Shown here: one piece after another, positions 1 to 5,644 of the stretch | How the letters are laid out: every line of letters begins with the position of its first letter | Position numbering within the stretch: the first letter of the stretch is position 1 | Assembly (NCBI GenBank): GCA_003485715.1 | Contig: DNIF01000172.1 | Span: forward strand, 1-10,210 | Length of the DNA: 10,210 bases | From: Gammaproteobacteria bacterium | Lineage (GTDB): Bacteria > Pseudomonadota > Gammaproteobacteria > UBA7966 | Direction of reading: 5' to 3' | Notes under the pieces: generated by a model | The model's input: the letters and a program-made list of their open reading frames with translations, nothing else | Told to the model about the DNA's origin: nothing | Databases searched by the model: none | Position numbers and translations under genes: made by a program

Positions 1-138
1 GCCCCGAACCGGGAGGAACAGTTGCCCTGTAACGACAACTTCCCGACCGCTCCCGCCTGCCGTTTCGACGACATCGTCGACTGGCTGCCGCTGACGGTGC
101 TGCAGTATCACCTCGTGACGGCGGGGCGACTGCCCTAG
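1..138 (+). CDS. C-terminal end of a probable pilin-like (prepilin-family) protein, partial
   Basis: The frame starting at base 1 is open for 45 codons and ends at a TAG at 136-138; the start lies left of the window. The visible tail contains two cysteines (in LPCND and PACRF) that could form a disulfide, then DDIVDWLPLTVLQYHLVTAGRLP-like residues up to the stop. From memory of the family, a tail of the form D-D-I-V-x-W followed by a hydrophobic helix and A-G-R-L-P at the very C-terminus recurs in type II secretion/type IV pilin-like proteins. The sequence itself shows only an amphipathic tail and the two cysteines. A true prepilin gene 3.7 kb downstream supports this reading. The gene converges on the histidine kinase with a gap of only 6 bases. 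Identity is moderate to low confidence, because the diagnostic N-terminal helix is not visible. Confidence 0.5.
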   Translation, partial: APNREEQLPCNDNFPTAPACRFDDIVDWLPLTVLQYHLVTAGRLP

Positions 139-144
139 GAGGGC

Positions 145-1878
145 TCAGGCGAGCGGCGTCAGCTCGAAGCGCACCCGGCCGCGCTGGTTGCTGGTGAGCG
201 CGAGTTGGTAGCCGCATTGCGTCGCCAGGCGCATGCACTGATACAGCCCGACCCCAAGACCGGTGCGCGAGGGCACCGGTGCCCGCAGCAGACGGTCGGC
301 CAGCTCCGGCGCAATGGGCTCACCGGCATCGGTCACGCTGAGTTTCCAGCCGGCTGGCACCGCCACGAGCGCCACCACGATGCCCCCGTCGGGCAAGGCA
401 TCGGCACCGTCCGCTGCCTTGCGCAGTGCATTGTCGAGGAGGTTGTCGACGGCGTTGTCGAAGAGTTCACCTGGCAACGGCACCTCGCCCACCGGGTCGC
501 CCTCGAAGCGCACCCGGCGGTCGTGGTAGCGGGCCCGCGTCTGGGCCCACCAGCGGGACGCAGGCAACCATTGCCGGTCTGCCGTCTGGGCTGGGCCTTC
601 CAGTCGCGCCACCGCGACCGCAAGGCGGCGGGTGATCTCGGGCAGGGAACGCCCAAGCTGTGCGAGCGCGCGCTCCGGGTGTCGCCCGGACTCGCCGGGT
701 CCGAGGGCGGCCGCGAGCGGCTCCAGGGTCTGCAACAGGTTCTTGATGTCGTGCGTGACTCGGGCCCCGGTCTCGTGCACGGCCTGCAGGTGTGTGGCGA
801 TGGCGAGCGCCTCTTCGCCGAGCTTGGCGCGGTAGAAGTGCGCGAGCACGCGCACCAGGAGCATGGCATGCAGGCGCAGCATCGGACCGGGCCGCTGGCG
901 CGCGTAGATCCGCATGCTGAAGTCCGCCGTGGGCACCTCGATGCTGTGGGTCGTGTCTTCCCCGACCTGGCCCTGCACGCCCGCACCCTCCCAGCGGGCA
1001 CCACTCGCCCAGGGCAGCGCGGCGAGCGCGGCGGCCCCGGCCTCGAGCAGACTGCGTGCGGAGGGCTGGCTGGCCACCATGCCGGCGACGTGGTCGAGCC
1101 AGCGCTCGAAGGGGGTGCCGATGTTGAGCAGCGAGCGCTCCCACAGGCCGAGCACGCTGTTGAGTCCGAGTCGCGGCGTCAGCACCCAACTGGTGAGCAG
1201 CAGCAGGGCGGCGATGGCGAGCAGGCAGCGCACCAGAGCGTCCACGTAGCCGAGGCCCCAGTGGTACATGCCAAGCAGGCTGCCCAGCGCCAGCACCACG
1301 GTGACAAGGGCGGCGTTGAGTGCCCGCAGCAGATCCACTTCCCGTGGCGGGTCACCGCGCTGCGCACCCCCGGGCAACAGCAGTACCGCCAGCGCCAGCA
1401 GGGGCAGGGCACTGCTGAAGATCGGATCCAGCGGCTCCGGCAAGGGTGGCAGATCGAAGGCACGCGGCACGGCACGGATGAGCAATGCCGAGAGCAGGAA
1501 GGCGAGTGTGAGCAGATGGGCGAGGCGGCCGTGCCGGGCGCCTGACGTGGTGCCGGCGACCAGCCCGATGAGCAGCACCAGCCAGCCGGACAGCAGCCAC
1601 CAGTCGAGCATGAGCAACAGGGCGGCGGTGAAGAGCGTGAAGACGGCGAGGTCCTGCGCCGAGATGGAGGCATCGGCGCGCCAGATCGGCTGCCAGATGA
1701 GGAAGAGGCCGAGATGCGCCAGCAGCAGCGCGCGCGCAAGCGGGAACTCCGGCCCGAGCCAGACGACCGCATGCAGCACGAGCAGCGAGGCCCCGAGCAA
1801 ACGCAGGGCGTGGCGGCGGGTGAAGCGGCTGCCGAGGGAGGCGCCGAGCGTGGGGTGTTCCGATGGTCGGCCATCCAT
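145..1878 (-). CDS. Membrane-bound sensor histidine kinase
   Basis: A 577-residue inner-membrane sensor kinase, expected to autophosphorylate a histidine and pass the phosphate to a response regulator. About eight hydrophobic segments fill residues 25-235. A linker that could be GAF-like follows (about 245-355, weakly supported). The H-box reads VTHDIKNLLQTL with the phospho-acceptor His near residue 376. The ATP-binding domain shows an N-box (DNAVDNLLDNAL, about 474-485), a G1 motif (DAGEP, about 517-521) and a G2 motif (GLGVGLYQC, about 540-548). There is no HAMP, PAS or receiver domain. The start is ATG 1878 or the adjacent in-frame GTG 1881; no good ribosome site distinguishes them. No response regulator is in the window, so the partner is unseen. 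The H-box with D-I-K-N resembles kinases paired with sigma-54 activators, and a sigma-54 promoter lies in this locus; that pairing is inference. Confidence 0.9.
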   Translation of the reverse strand: MDGRPSEHPTLGASLGSRFTRRHALRLLGASLLVLHAVVWLGPEFPLARALLLAHLGLFLIWQPIWRADASISAQDLAVFTLFTAALLLMLDWWLLSGWLVLLIGLVAGTTSGARHGRLAHLLTLAFLLSALLIRAVPRAFDLPPLPEPLDPIFSSALPLLALAVLLLPGGAQRGDPPREVDLLRALNAALVTVVLALGSLLGMYHWGLGYVDALVRCLLAIAALLLLTSWVLTPRLGLNSVLGLWERSLLNIGTPFERWLDHVAGMVASQPSARSLLEAGAAALAALPWASGARWEGAGVQGQVGEDTTHSIEVPTADFSMRIYARQRPGPMLRLHAMLLVRVLAHFYRAKLGEEALAIATHLQAVHETGARVTHDIKNLLQTLEPLAAALGPGESGRHPERALAQLGRSLPEITRRLAVAVARLEGPAQTADRQWLPASRWWAQTRARYHDRRVRFEGDPVGEVPLPGELFDNAVDNLLDNALRKAADGADALPDGGIVVALVAVPAGWKLSVTDAGEPIAPELADRLLRAPVPSRTGLGVGLYQCMRLATQCGYQLALTSNQRGRVRFELTPLA

Positions 1879-1881
1879 CAC

Positions 1882-2020
1882 ATCAGTGTATCGCCTCGCA
1901 CCGAGTTGCCCCGGTCACGGGCGGCTCGGATGGCCTTGCTCGCAGCGCTATGAGACGAGACCACCCGCACCCGGTCTGTCACCTCGGGTTGACGAGCCGG
2001 CGCGTGCCGTATGCGGCATC
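1882..2020. promoter_or_regulatory. Divergent intergenic region between the kinase and ABC permease genes
   Basis: The 139 bases between the two divergent start codons must carry the promoters of both genes. On the minus strand a -10-like TACACT lies 6 bases before ATG 1878. On the plus strand TTGACG (1989-1994) is followed after a short 15-base spacer by TATGCG (2010-2015), 5 bases before ATG 2021. Neither start has a convincing Shine-Dalgarno sequence, so leaderless transcripts are possible. All of these matches are weak and could be chance. Confidence 0.3.
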
Positions 2021-2791
2021 ATGCGGCGCATGGTCACTGCACTGATGGTGTCGGTATGGATCGAGGCACGCCGCAGTGGTCTGCCGCAGTTGCTGGTCGT
2101 GCTCTGGCTGCTGGCGCTGGGCGCGGCCGAACTGGCCGCGGCGTTGGTGCCGACTGCCAGTCACGAGACGCGCCTGCTCACCTTCGCCGCCTTCGCGCGC
2201 CTGCTCACCGCCTTCGTGCTGGCCGTGTTCGTGGTGGGCAGTCTCCGCCGCGAGGCGGACGACCGCGTGCAGCCGTGGTTGTTGGCCTGTGATCGCCCGC
2301 GCCACCACTATCTCGCCGGGCGTGCCCTGGGTGCGGCGGGTCTGGTCCTCGGCAGTGTCGTGGCCCTCGGGCTGTTGCTGCTGCCCTTCGCGCCGGCGGG
2401 CCAGGTCCTGCTGTGGATTACCGGCCTCGGTTGCGAACTCCTGCTGGTCGTGCTGCTGGCACAGGCCGTGGCGCTGGCCATCAGCAGCCCCGCGGCGGCG
2501 ATCGCCGCCGTCACGCTCACCTATCTGCTCGCACGCGTGCTGGATGCACTGCGCCTGCTCACCCGGGCACCGCTGCTGGAGGGTGCGGGTGACTGGCTCG
2601 GCCTCGTGACCGCAGGGCTCGATCTGCTCGCCTGGGTGCTGCCCGCGCTCGCTCGCTTTGCGCCGGGGGCCTGGCTGCTGGCGCCCACATCCCCTGCCGA
2701 CGCGCTCGGCTACCTGCTGCCGCAGACCGCCGTGAGCGGCCTCCTGCTGTGGGCGCTGATGCAGGTCGATTTCGCTCGGCGAAGCTGGTGA
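2021..2791 (+). CDS. ABC-2-type transporter permease, probable pilin-locus exporter subunit
   Basis: A very hydrophobic 256-residue protein with about six membrane segments (roughly residues 22-42, 57-74, 100-123, 128-153, 157-178 and 195-248). A charged cytoplasmic loop near 76-98 (RREADDRVQPWLLACDRPR) precedes the third helix. This loop resembles the coupling region of ABC-2 permeases, in which a segment after the second helix contacts the ATPase. The frame stays open far upstream of 2021, but the residues there are basic, low-complexity and antisense to the kinase, so the start is placed at ATG 2021; ATG 2030 and 2045 are alternatives. Its stop overlaps the next gene's GTG start by four bases. 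The matching ATPase appears to be the gene ending at 5558. Substrate unknown. Myxococcus PilI, a permease needed for type IV pili, is a functional parallel rather than an established homologue. Confidence 0.75.
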   Translation: MRRMVTALMVSVWIEARRSGLPQLLVVLWLLALGAAELAAALVPTASHETRLLTFAAFARLLTAFVLAVFVVGSLRREADDRVQPWLLACDRPRHHYLAGRALGAAGLVLGSVVALGLLLLPFAPAGQVLLWITGLGCELLLVVLLAQAVALAISSPAAAIAAVTLTYLLARVLDALRLLTRAPLLEGAGDWLGLVTAGLDLLAWVLPALARFAPGAWLLAPTSPADALGYLLPQTAVSGLLLWALMQVDFARRSW

Positions 2792-3570
2792 GTCCGTGGT
2801 GGCGGGTACTGGCCTCGGGAGCGTCGCGCGGCGACGAGGCCCCCTGGTCTACGGTGCCGCTGGCGGCCTGGCTCACGCTCGCCGGGGCCCTGCTGGCGAA
2901 CGCCCTCTGGCAGCCGCACGTCGCCGCCCCCGCGCCGTCACCACCCGCGGCCCTCGCCGCGCCACCACCGCTGCCGGTCCTGCGGTTAGTCGCGCTGGGT
3001 GAGCCCGAACTGCTCGCGCGCCTGCTGCTGGTTGGTCTGTTCGGGCCCGCGGCATCGGTCGGGATGGCGGGCCCCGCGGCCTGGATGGGTCTCGATTACG
3101 AGCGACTCACAGGCTGGCTCGCGGCCCTGCTCGAACTCGACCCCACCGGCCAGGCCCCCCTGCTCGCCGCCGCCCGGCTCTTCGGCGAGGTGCCCGACCC
3201 GGAACGTCAGCGCCGGATGCTCGCGTTCATTCGCCAGCACTACGTTGCAGACCCGATGCGCCGCTGGCCATGGCTGGCGCACGCCGTCTTCGTGGCCAGG
3301 CACCGGCTCCACGATCTGCCGCTTGCCTTGGACCTGGCACGTGAGCTGGCGGCCCATGCCGACCCAGCCGGTGTTCCGGCCTGGGCCCGGCAGATGCACC
3401 TTTTCGTGCTCGAAGACATGGGTGAAGTGGAGGCCGTCAAGGTGCTCATCGGCGGGTTGCTCGCGAGCGGCCGGCTCGAGGACCCCAACGAACGCCACTT
3501 TCTGGAGTGGCGACTGCGGCAGATGGAGCAGGCGGCGGGCGACGCCAATCAGGCCCGCCGAAGGTGGTGA
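2788..3570 (+). CDS. Membrane-anchored helical-repeat (TPR-like) protein, unknown function
   Basis: A 260-residue protein translated from GTG 2788, whose GTGA overlaps the permease stop and implies translational coupling. A longer ATG start at 2749 would overlap the permease by 43 bases and is less likely. Residues 23-41 form one membrane segment. A proline/alanine-rich linker follows (about 46-64), then helix pairs at about 99-249 with a TPR-like look. Conspicuous segments are GLDYERLTGW, LFGEVPDPERQRRML, DPMRRWPWLAHA and ARHRLHDLPLALDLA. No catalytic motif is visible. A helical scaffold anchored next to an ABC permease would suit an accessory subunit linking the exporter to a pilin, in the way PilG accompanies PilHI; this is inference from position. 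The gene is followed by 280 bases of regulatory DNA. Confidence 0.7.
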   Translation: MSPWWRVLASGASRGDEAPWSTVPLAAWLTLAGALLANALWQPHVAAPAPSPPAALAAPPPLPVLRLVALGEPELLARLLLVGLFGPAASVGMAGPAAWMGLDYERLTGWLAALLELDPTGQAPLLAAARLFGEVPDPERQRRMLAFIRQHYVADPMRRWPWLAHAVFVARHRLHDLPLALDLARELAAHADPAGVPAWARQMHLFVLEDMGEVEAVKVLIGGLLASGRLEDPNERHFLEWRLRQMEQAAGDANQARRRW

Positions 3571-3605
3571 CGAGGCGGCCGGTGCGGGCAGGGTGCGCCG
3601 CCACT

Positions 3606-3642
3606 TGTCGAAGCTTCGTCGACATGGCGTCGAGCCCTCGAC
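3606..3642. promoter_or_regulatory. Inverted repeats, candidate activator-binding site upstream of the sigma-54 promoter
   Basis: Two inverted repeats lie side by side. TGTCG (3606-3610) and CGACA (3620-3624) flank a 9-base centre, and CGAAGCTTCG (3609-3618) is itself a perfect palindrome. GTCGAG (3629-3634) and CTCGAC (3637-3642) form a second, tighter dyad. Measured from the predicted transcription start at 3743 they lie about 100-137 bases upstream, the usual range for sigma-54 enhancer sites. Pseudomonas PilR is reported to prefer TGTC-containing sites at similar distances. No T-run follows, so a terminator is less likely. Confidence 0.45.
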
Positions 3643-3715
3643 ACTCGTGCAGCCCGGCCGGGGGTGAAATCGCGCCAGATGCCTGGGCTCACCGGGCTGA
3701 CAGCCCCTTGGGGCG

Positions 3716-3732
3716 CTGGCATGGTGTCTGCT
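3716..3732 (+). promoter_or_regulatory. Sigma-54 (RpoN) promoter of the prepilin gene
   Basis: The sequence CTGGCATGGTGTCTGCT matches the RpoN consensus YTGGCACGRNNNTTGCW at all but two specified positions. It keeps the near-invariant GG (3718-3719) and GC (3730-3731) with exactly ten bases between them. The predicted start of transcription is near 3743, giving a leader of about 108 bases before ATG 3851. It lies in the noncoding gap in the right orientation for the prepilin, and upstream dyads could bind the required activator. Type IV pilin genes are often RpoN-dependent through PilS/PilR. Confidence 0.65.
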
Positions 3733-3850
3733 CAGCAGGATTGCAGCGGTTCGCCTGAGGGGCGTGGTCGAAGGCCAGTGTTCCTCCTCGACCCGACGAG
3801 TGCAGCGAGCAATCATCATTCGGACTGGGCCATCGCCCCGGGAGCAGATC

Positions 3851-4567
3851 ATGGATCGTCGTCAGCAGAGCGGCTTCACCCTCATCGAAATCGCCATCGT
3901 GCTGGTCATCATCGGCCTGCTGCTTGGCGGCATCCTGAAAGGTCAGGAACTCATCACCTCGGCCCGGGTGCGCAACATGGCCGACCAGGGCAACGGTGTG
4001 CAGGCCGCCTATTACGGCTTCGTCGATCGTTTCCGCAATCTGCCGGGCGACTGGCAGTTGGCCGCAGCGCAACAGGCCATTCCGGGCGTGCTTTCCGGTG
4101 GGGACGGCGATGGCCGCATCGATGGCACCGGCTGGGAGGAACCGCCCGTGGTCTGGGAGCATCTGCAGCGGGCGGGCTTCATCGGTGGCTTCTTTCAGGC
4201 CACGGGTGAGGAACCCATCCTCGACACCGACGCCCCGCGCAATGCCTTCAACGGTTTCATCATGTTGAGTCACAGCGCTAACTATCAGGGGCTCCCGACT
4301 CAGGCACCCACGGTGCGGCTGAATCTCAATCTGGGTCAGAACGTACCGGTGGGCGTCATCCGTGAACTCGACGTGAAGGTGGACGACGGCCGCCCGATGA
4401 CCGGCGCCTTCCGCGCCGCCCTGTCCGTTGCGACCCAGCCCCCCGGCGCGCCAATCGCGGAGCCCAACTGCATCAGTGCCGGTGGTGGTGGCGGTGGTGG
4501 TGGGATGGCGCCCGAATGGAACATCGTCGGCGACAGCCAGAACTGCGCCGGGGTTCTGCTTTACTGA
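3851..4567 (+). CDS. Type IV prepilin-like protein (prepilin-type N-terminal cleavage/methylation domain)
   Basis: A 238-residue prepilin expected to be cut and N-methylated by prepilin peptidase and assembled into a pilus or pseudopilus. The leader MDRRQQSG is short and charged, with cleavage after Gly8. The mature protein begins FTLIE, with the conserved Glu at mature position 5, followed by a hydrophobic helix (about 9-29). The sequence then has LPGDWQLAAAQQAIPG (64-79), an acidic GGDGDGRIDG (83-92) that could bind calcium, and WEHLQRAGFIGGFF (102-115). This layout is typical of a widespread environmental pilin-like family. The tail has eight consecutive glycines (211-218) between the only two cysteines, Cys207 and Cys232, which could close a terminal disulfide loop. 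ATG 3851 has a GGGAG ribosome site about 7 bases upstream. Transcription is probably from the sigma-54 promoter. Whether it is a major pilin, a minor pilin or a secretion pseudopilin cannot be decided. Confidence 0.92.
   Translation: MDRRQQSGFTLIEIAIVLVIIGLLLGGILKGQELITSARVRNMADQGNGVQAAYYGFVDRFRNLPGDWQLAAAQQAIPGVLSGGDGDGRIDGTGWEEPPVVWEHLQRAGFIGGFFQATGEEPILDTDAPRNAFNGFIMLSHSANYQGLPTQAPTVRLNLNLGQNVPVGVIRELDVKVDDGRPMTGAFRAALSVATQPPGAPIAEPNCISAGGGGGGGGMAPEWNIVGDSQNCAGVLLY
4481..4504 (+). repeat. GGT/GGN trinucleotide tract encoding eight glycines
   Basis: Eight consecutive glycine codons, seven of them GGT or GGC, lie near the 3' end of the prepilin gene between its two cysteine codons. Slippage would change the glycine linker by whole residues without breaking the frame. 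Confidence 0.85.
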
Positions 4568-4580
4568 GCATCCGGCACTT

Positions 4581-4663
4581 CGTCATTCCCGCGAAAGCGG
4601 GGATCCAGTGGTGTTGCGCTGTCGCTGGGGAAGGACTGGATCCCCGCCTGCGCGGGGATGACG
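4581..4663. repeat. REP-like inverted repeat with 29-base arms
   Basis: The left arm (4581-4609, starting CGTCATTCCCGCG) and right arm (4635-4663, ending GGGGATGACG) are 29 bases each and inverted copies of one another, with about four mismatches and a 25-base centre. Each arm can also fold alone (CCCGCGAAAGCGGG and CCCCGCCTGCGCGGGG). Sequences of the form CGTCATTCCCGCGAAAGCGGG..TCCAG are a common dispersed intergenic repeat in several proteobacteria. It starts 13 bases after the prepilin stop and may act as an end-of-message hairpin. It has no T-run, so it is not a classical terminator. Confidence 0.85.
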
Positions 4664-4698
4664 GGGTGCGCGGGGATGACAGGGTGCGCGGGGATGAC
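4649..4698 (+). repeat. Tandem repeat, three copies of an 18-base unit
   Basis: TGCGCGGGGATGAC occurs at 4649-4662, 4667-4680 and 4685-4698, separated by GGGG and AGGG, giving a period of 18 bases. The first copy is the tail of the right REP-like arm, so the array looks like local duplication of that arm's end. The unit is too short and lacks spacers of CRISPR type. Confidence 0.85.
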
Positions 4699-4787
4699 CC
4701 CATCGGCCATAGGGTGCGGCTCGCACGGCGGGCTACCGGAGTGACCCGTGTAGTCCCCGGTCAGGCTGCGCGCAGGGAGAGGCTGAA

Positions 4788-5558
4788 CTGTCGCTTGCAG
4801 GGGTTCCACCATCCGATCCGGGACACGCGCCTGCCGGCTCCATCCGGGCTCGGGGGCTTGCCTGCCAATATGGCAGGCAAGCCATTCTGCAGGGGGTCGA
4901 TTTCGAGCTCTGCCCCCCGCAGACGGTCGCCATTGTCGGTGTGAACGGTGCCGGCAAGAGCTCCTTCATCAAGCTGCTGCTCGGGCTCCTGCCGGTGGCA
5001 GCGGGTACCGCCGTGATCGACGGCCACGACCTGACCTCCGCAGCGGCACGCGCCGGCCTCGCCTTTCTGCCTGAGCGCTTTCTGCCGCCGCAGCACCTGA
5101 CTGGCCGCGAGTTCCTGCGACTGGCGCGCCGCATCTACCGGGCACCCCGGGATTCGGCCTGCGAAGCGCAATTGCTCGCCGCGCTCGATCTCGAGGCCGC
5201 TGTGCTCGAGCGGCGGGTCGGGGCCCTGTCGAAGGGCATGGCGCAGAAGCTCGGACTGGTCGCCGTGCTCTGCTCGGGCCGCCCGCTGCTGGTGCTCGAC
5301 GAACCGTTCAGCGGTCTCGATCCGCTGGCACGCGCGGCGCTGCTCGCGGCCCTCTCTGCCCATCGGGCCAGTGGTGGCTCACTGCTCTACACCACCCATG
5401 CGTTGGCGGATGTGCCCCGACTGGCCGAGCGACTTCTACTGTTGCATGCGGGCCGGGTGCTCTTCGACGGTACCCCTGCCGCACTGTGTGCCGCGATGGG
5501 ATGCGCGGACCTGGAGTCGGCCTGGCTCGCCTGTTTGCAGGGTGCAGTCGAGGCCTGA
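4788..5558 (+). CDS. ABC transporter ATP-binding protein, start codon uncertain (CTG 4788 proposed)
   Basis: The ATPase subunit of an ABC exporter, probably paired with the permease ending at 2791. Numbered from CTG 4788 (256 residues), it shows an A-loop Tyr in CQYGRQAIL (about 28), Walker A GVNGAGKSS (51-59), a Q-loop region AFLPERFLPPQ, signature LSKGM (147-151), Walker B LLVLDEP ending near 173, D-loop SGLDP and H-loop His (about 204). All catalytic parts are present, so the protein should be active. The frame is open back to a stop at 4710-4712, yet contains no ATG, GTG or TTG before GTG 4941, which lies inside Walker A and cannot be the true start. CTG 4788 follows AGGGAGAGG (4774-4782) by five bases. 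ATC 4842, just before the conserved core, is the alternative; a lost start codon or sequence error is also possible. A strong hairpin sits at 4855-4883. Confidence 0.85.
   Translation: MSLAGVPPSDPGHAPAGSIRARGLACQYGRQAILQGVDFELCPPQTVAIVGVNGAGKSSFIKLLLGLLPVAAGTAVIDGHDLTSAAARAGLAFLPERFLPPQHLTGREFLRLARRIYRAPRDSACEAQLLAALDLEAAVLERRVGALSKGMAQKLGLVAVLCSGRPLLVLDEPFSGLDPLARAALLAALSAHRASGGSLLYTTHALADVPRLAERLLLLHAGRVLFDGTPAALCAAMGCADLESAWLACLQGAVEA
4855..4883 (+). repeat. Perfect 13-bp hairpin inside the ABC ATPase 5' coding region
   Basis: GGCTTGCCTGCCA (4855-4867) and TGGCAGGCAAGCC (4871-4883) are exact reverse complements around a three-base ATA loop. The stretch also encodes the conserved GLACQYGRQA region of the ATPase, so it is coding and structured at once. 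It could limit translation or transcription into the gene. Confidence 0.85.
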
Positions 5559-5644
5559 ACGTGTCGGGCGCGGGTTAAAGGCGCACTGAAGCCCGGCCGC
5601 TACGTTGGCATCACTTGGTCAAGCCGCACGTCAGGGAGGACGTC

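Noticed and set aside
205..1545. Long plus-strand open frame opposite the kinase gene
   Set aside because: Its composition (glutamine-, histidine- and arginine-rich, no domain) is that of an antisense shadow in GC-rich DNA; the kinase motifs are on the other strand.
1268..2020. Long in-frame upstream extension of the permease gene
   Set aside because: It runs antisense to the histidine kinase and reads as serine/arginine-rich noise; the membrane protein sequence begins only at about 2021.
1882..2020. CRP operator in the kinase/permease gap
   Set aside because: TCACA and GTGT fragments are present but not with the TGTGA-N6-TCACA arrangement.
3334..3350. Sigma-54 -24 element (CTGGCACG)
   Set aside because: The -12 position has GG instead of GC at the required spacing, and it lies within the helical-repeat protein's coding region.
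4649..4698. CRISPR array
   Set aside because: Only three 14-base repeats with 4-base gaps; no spacers of useful length and no cas genes.
4516..4944. Open frame across the REP-like repeats into the ATPase
   Set aside because: It translates the repeat (IPAKAGIQ, RLRGDD repeats), a well-known spurious product, and does not continue as an ABC protein.
5604..5620. Sigma-54-like TTGGCAT...TTGG before the PAS/GGDEF gene
   Set aside because: The spacing is one base short and the -12 GC is missing.
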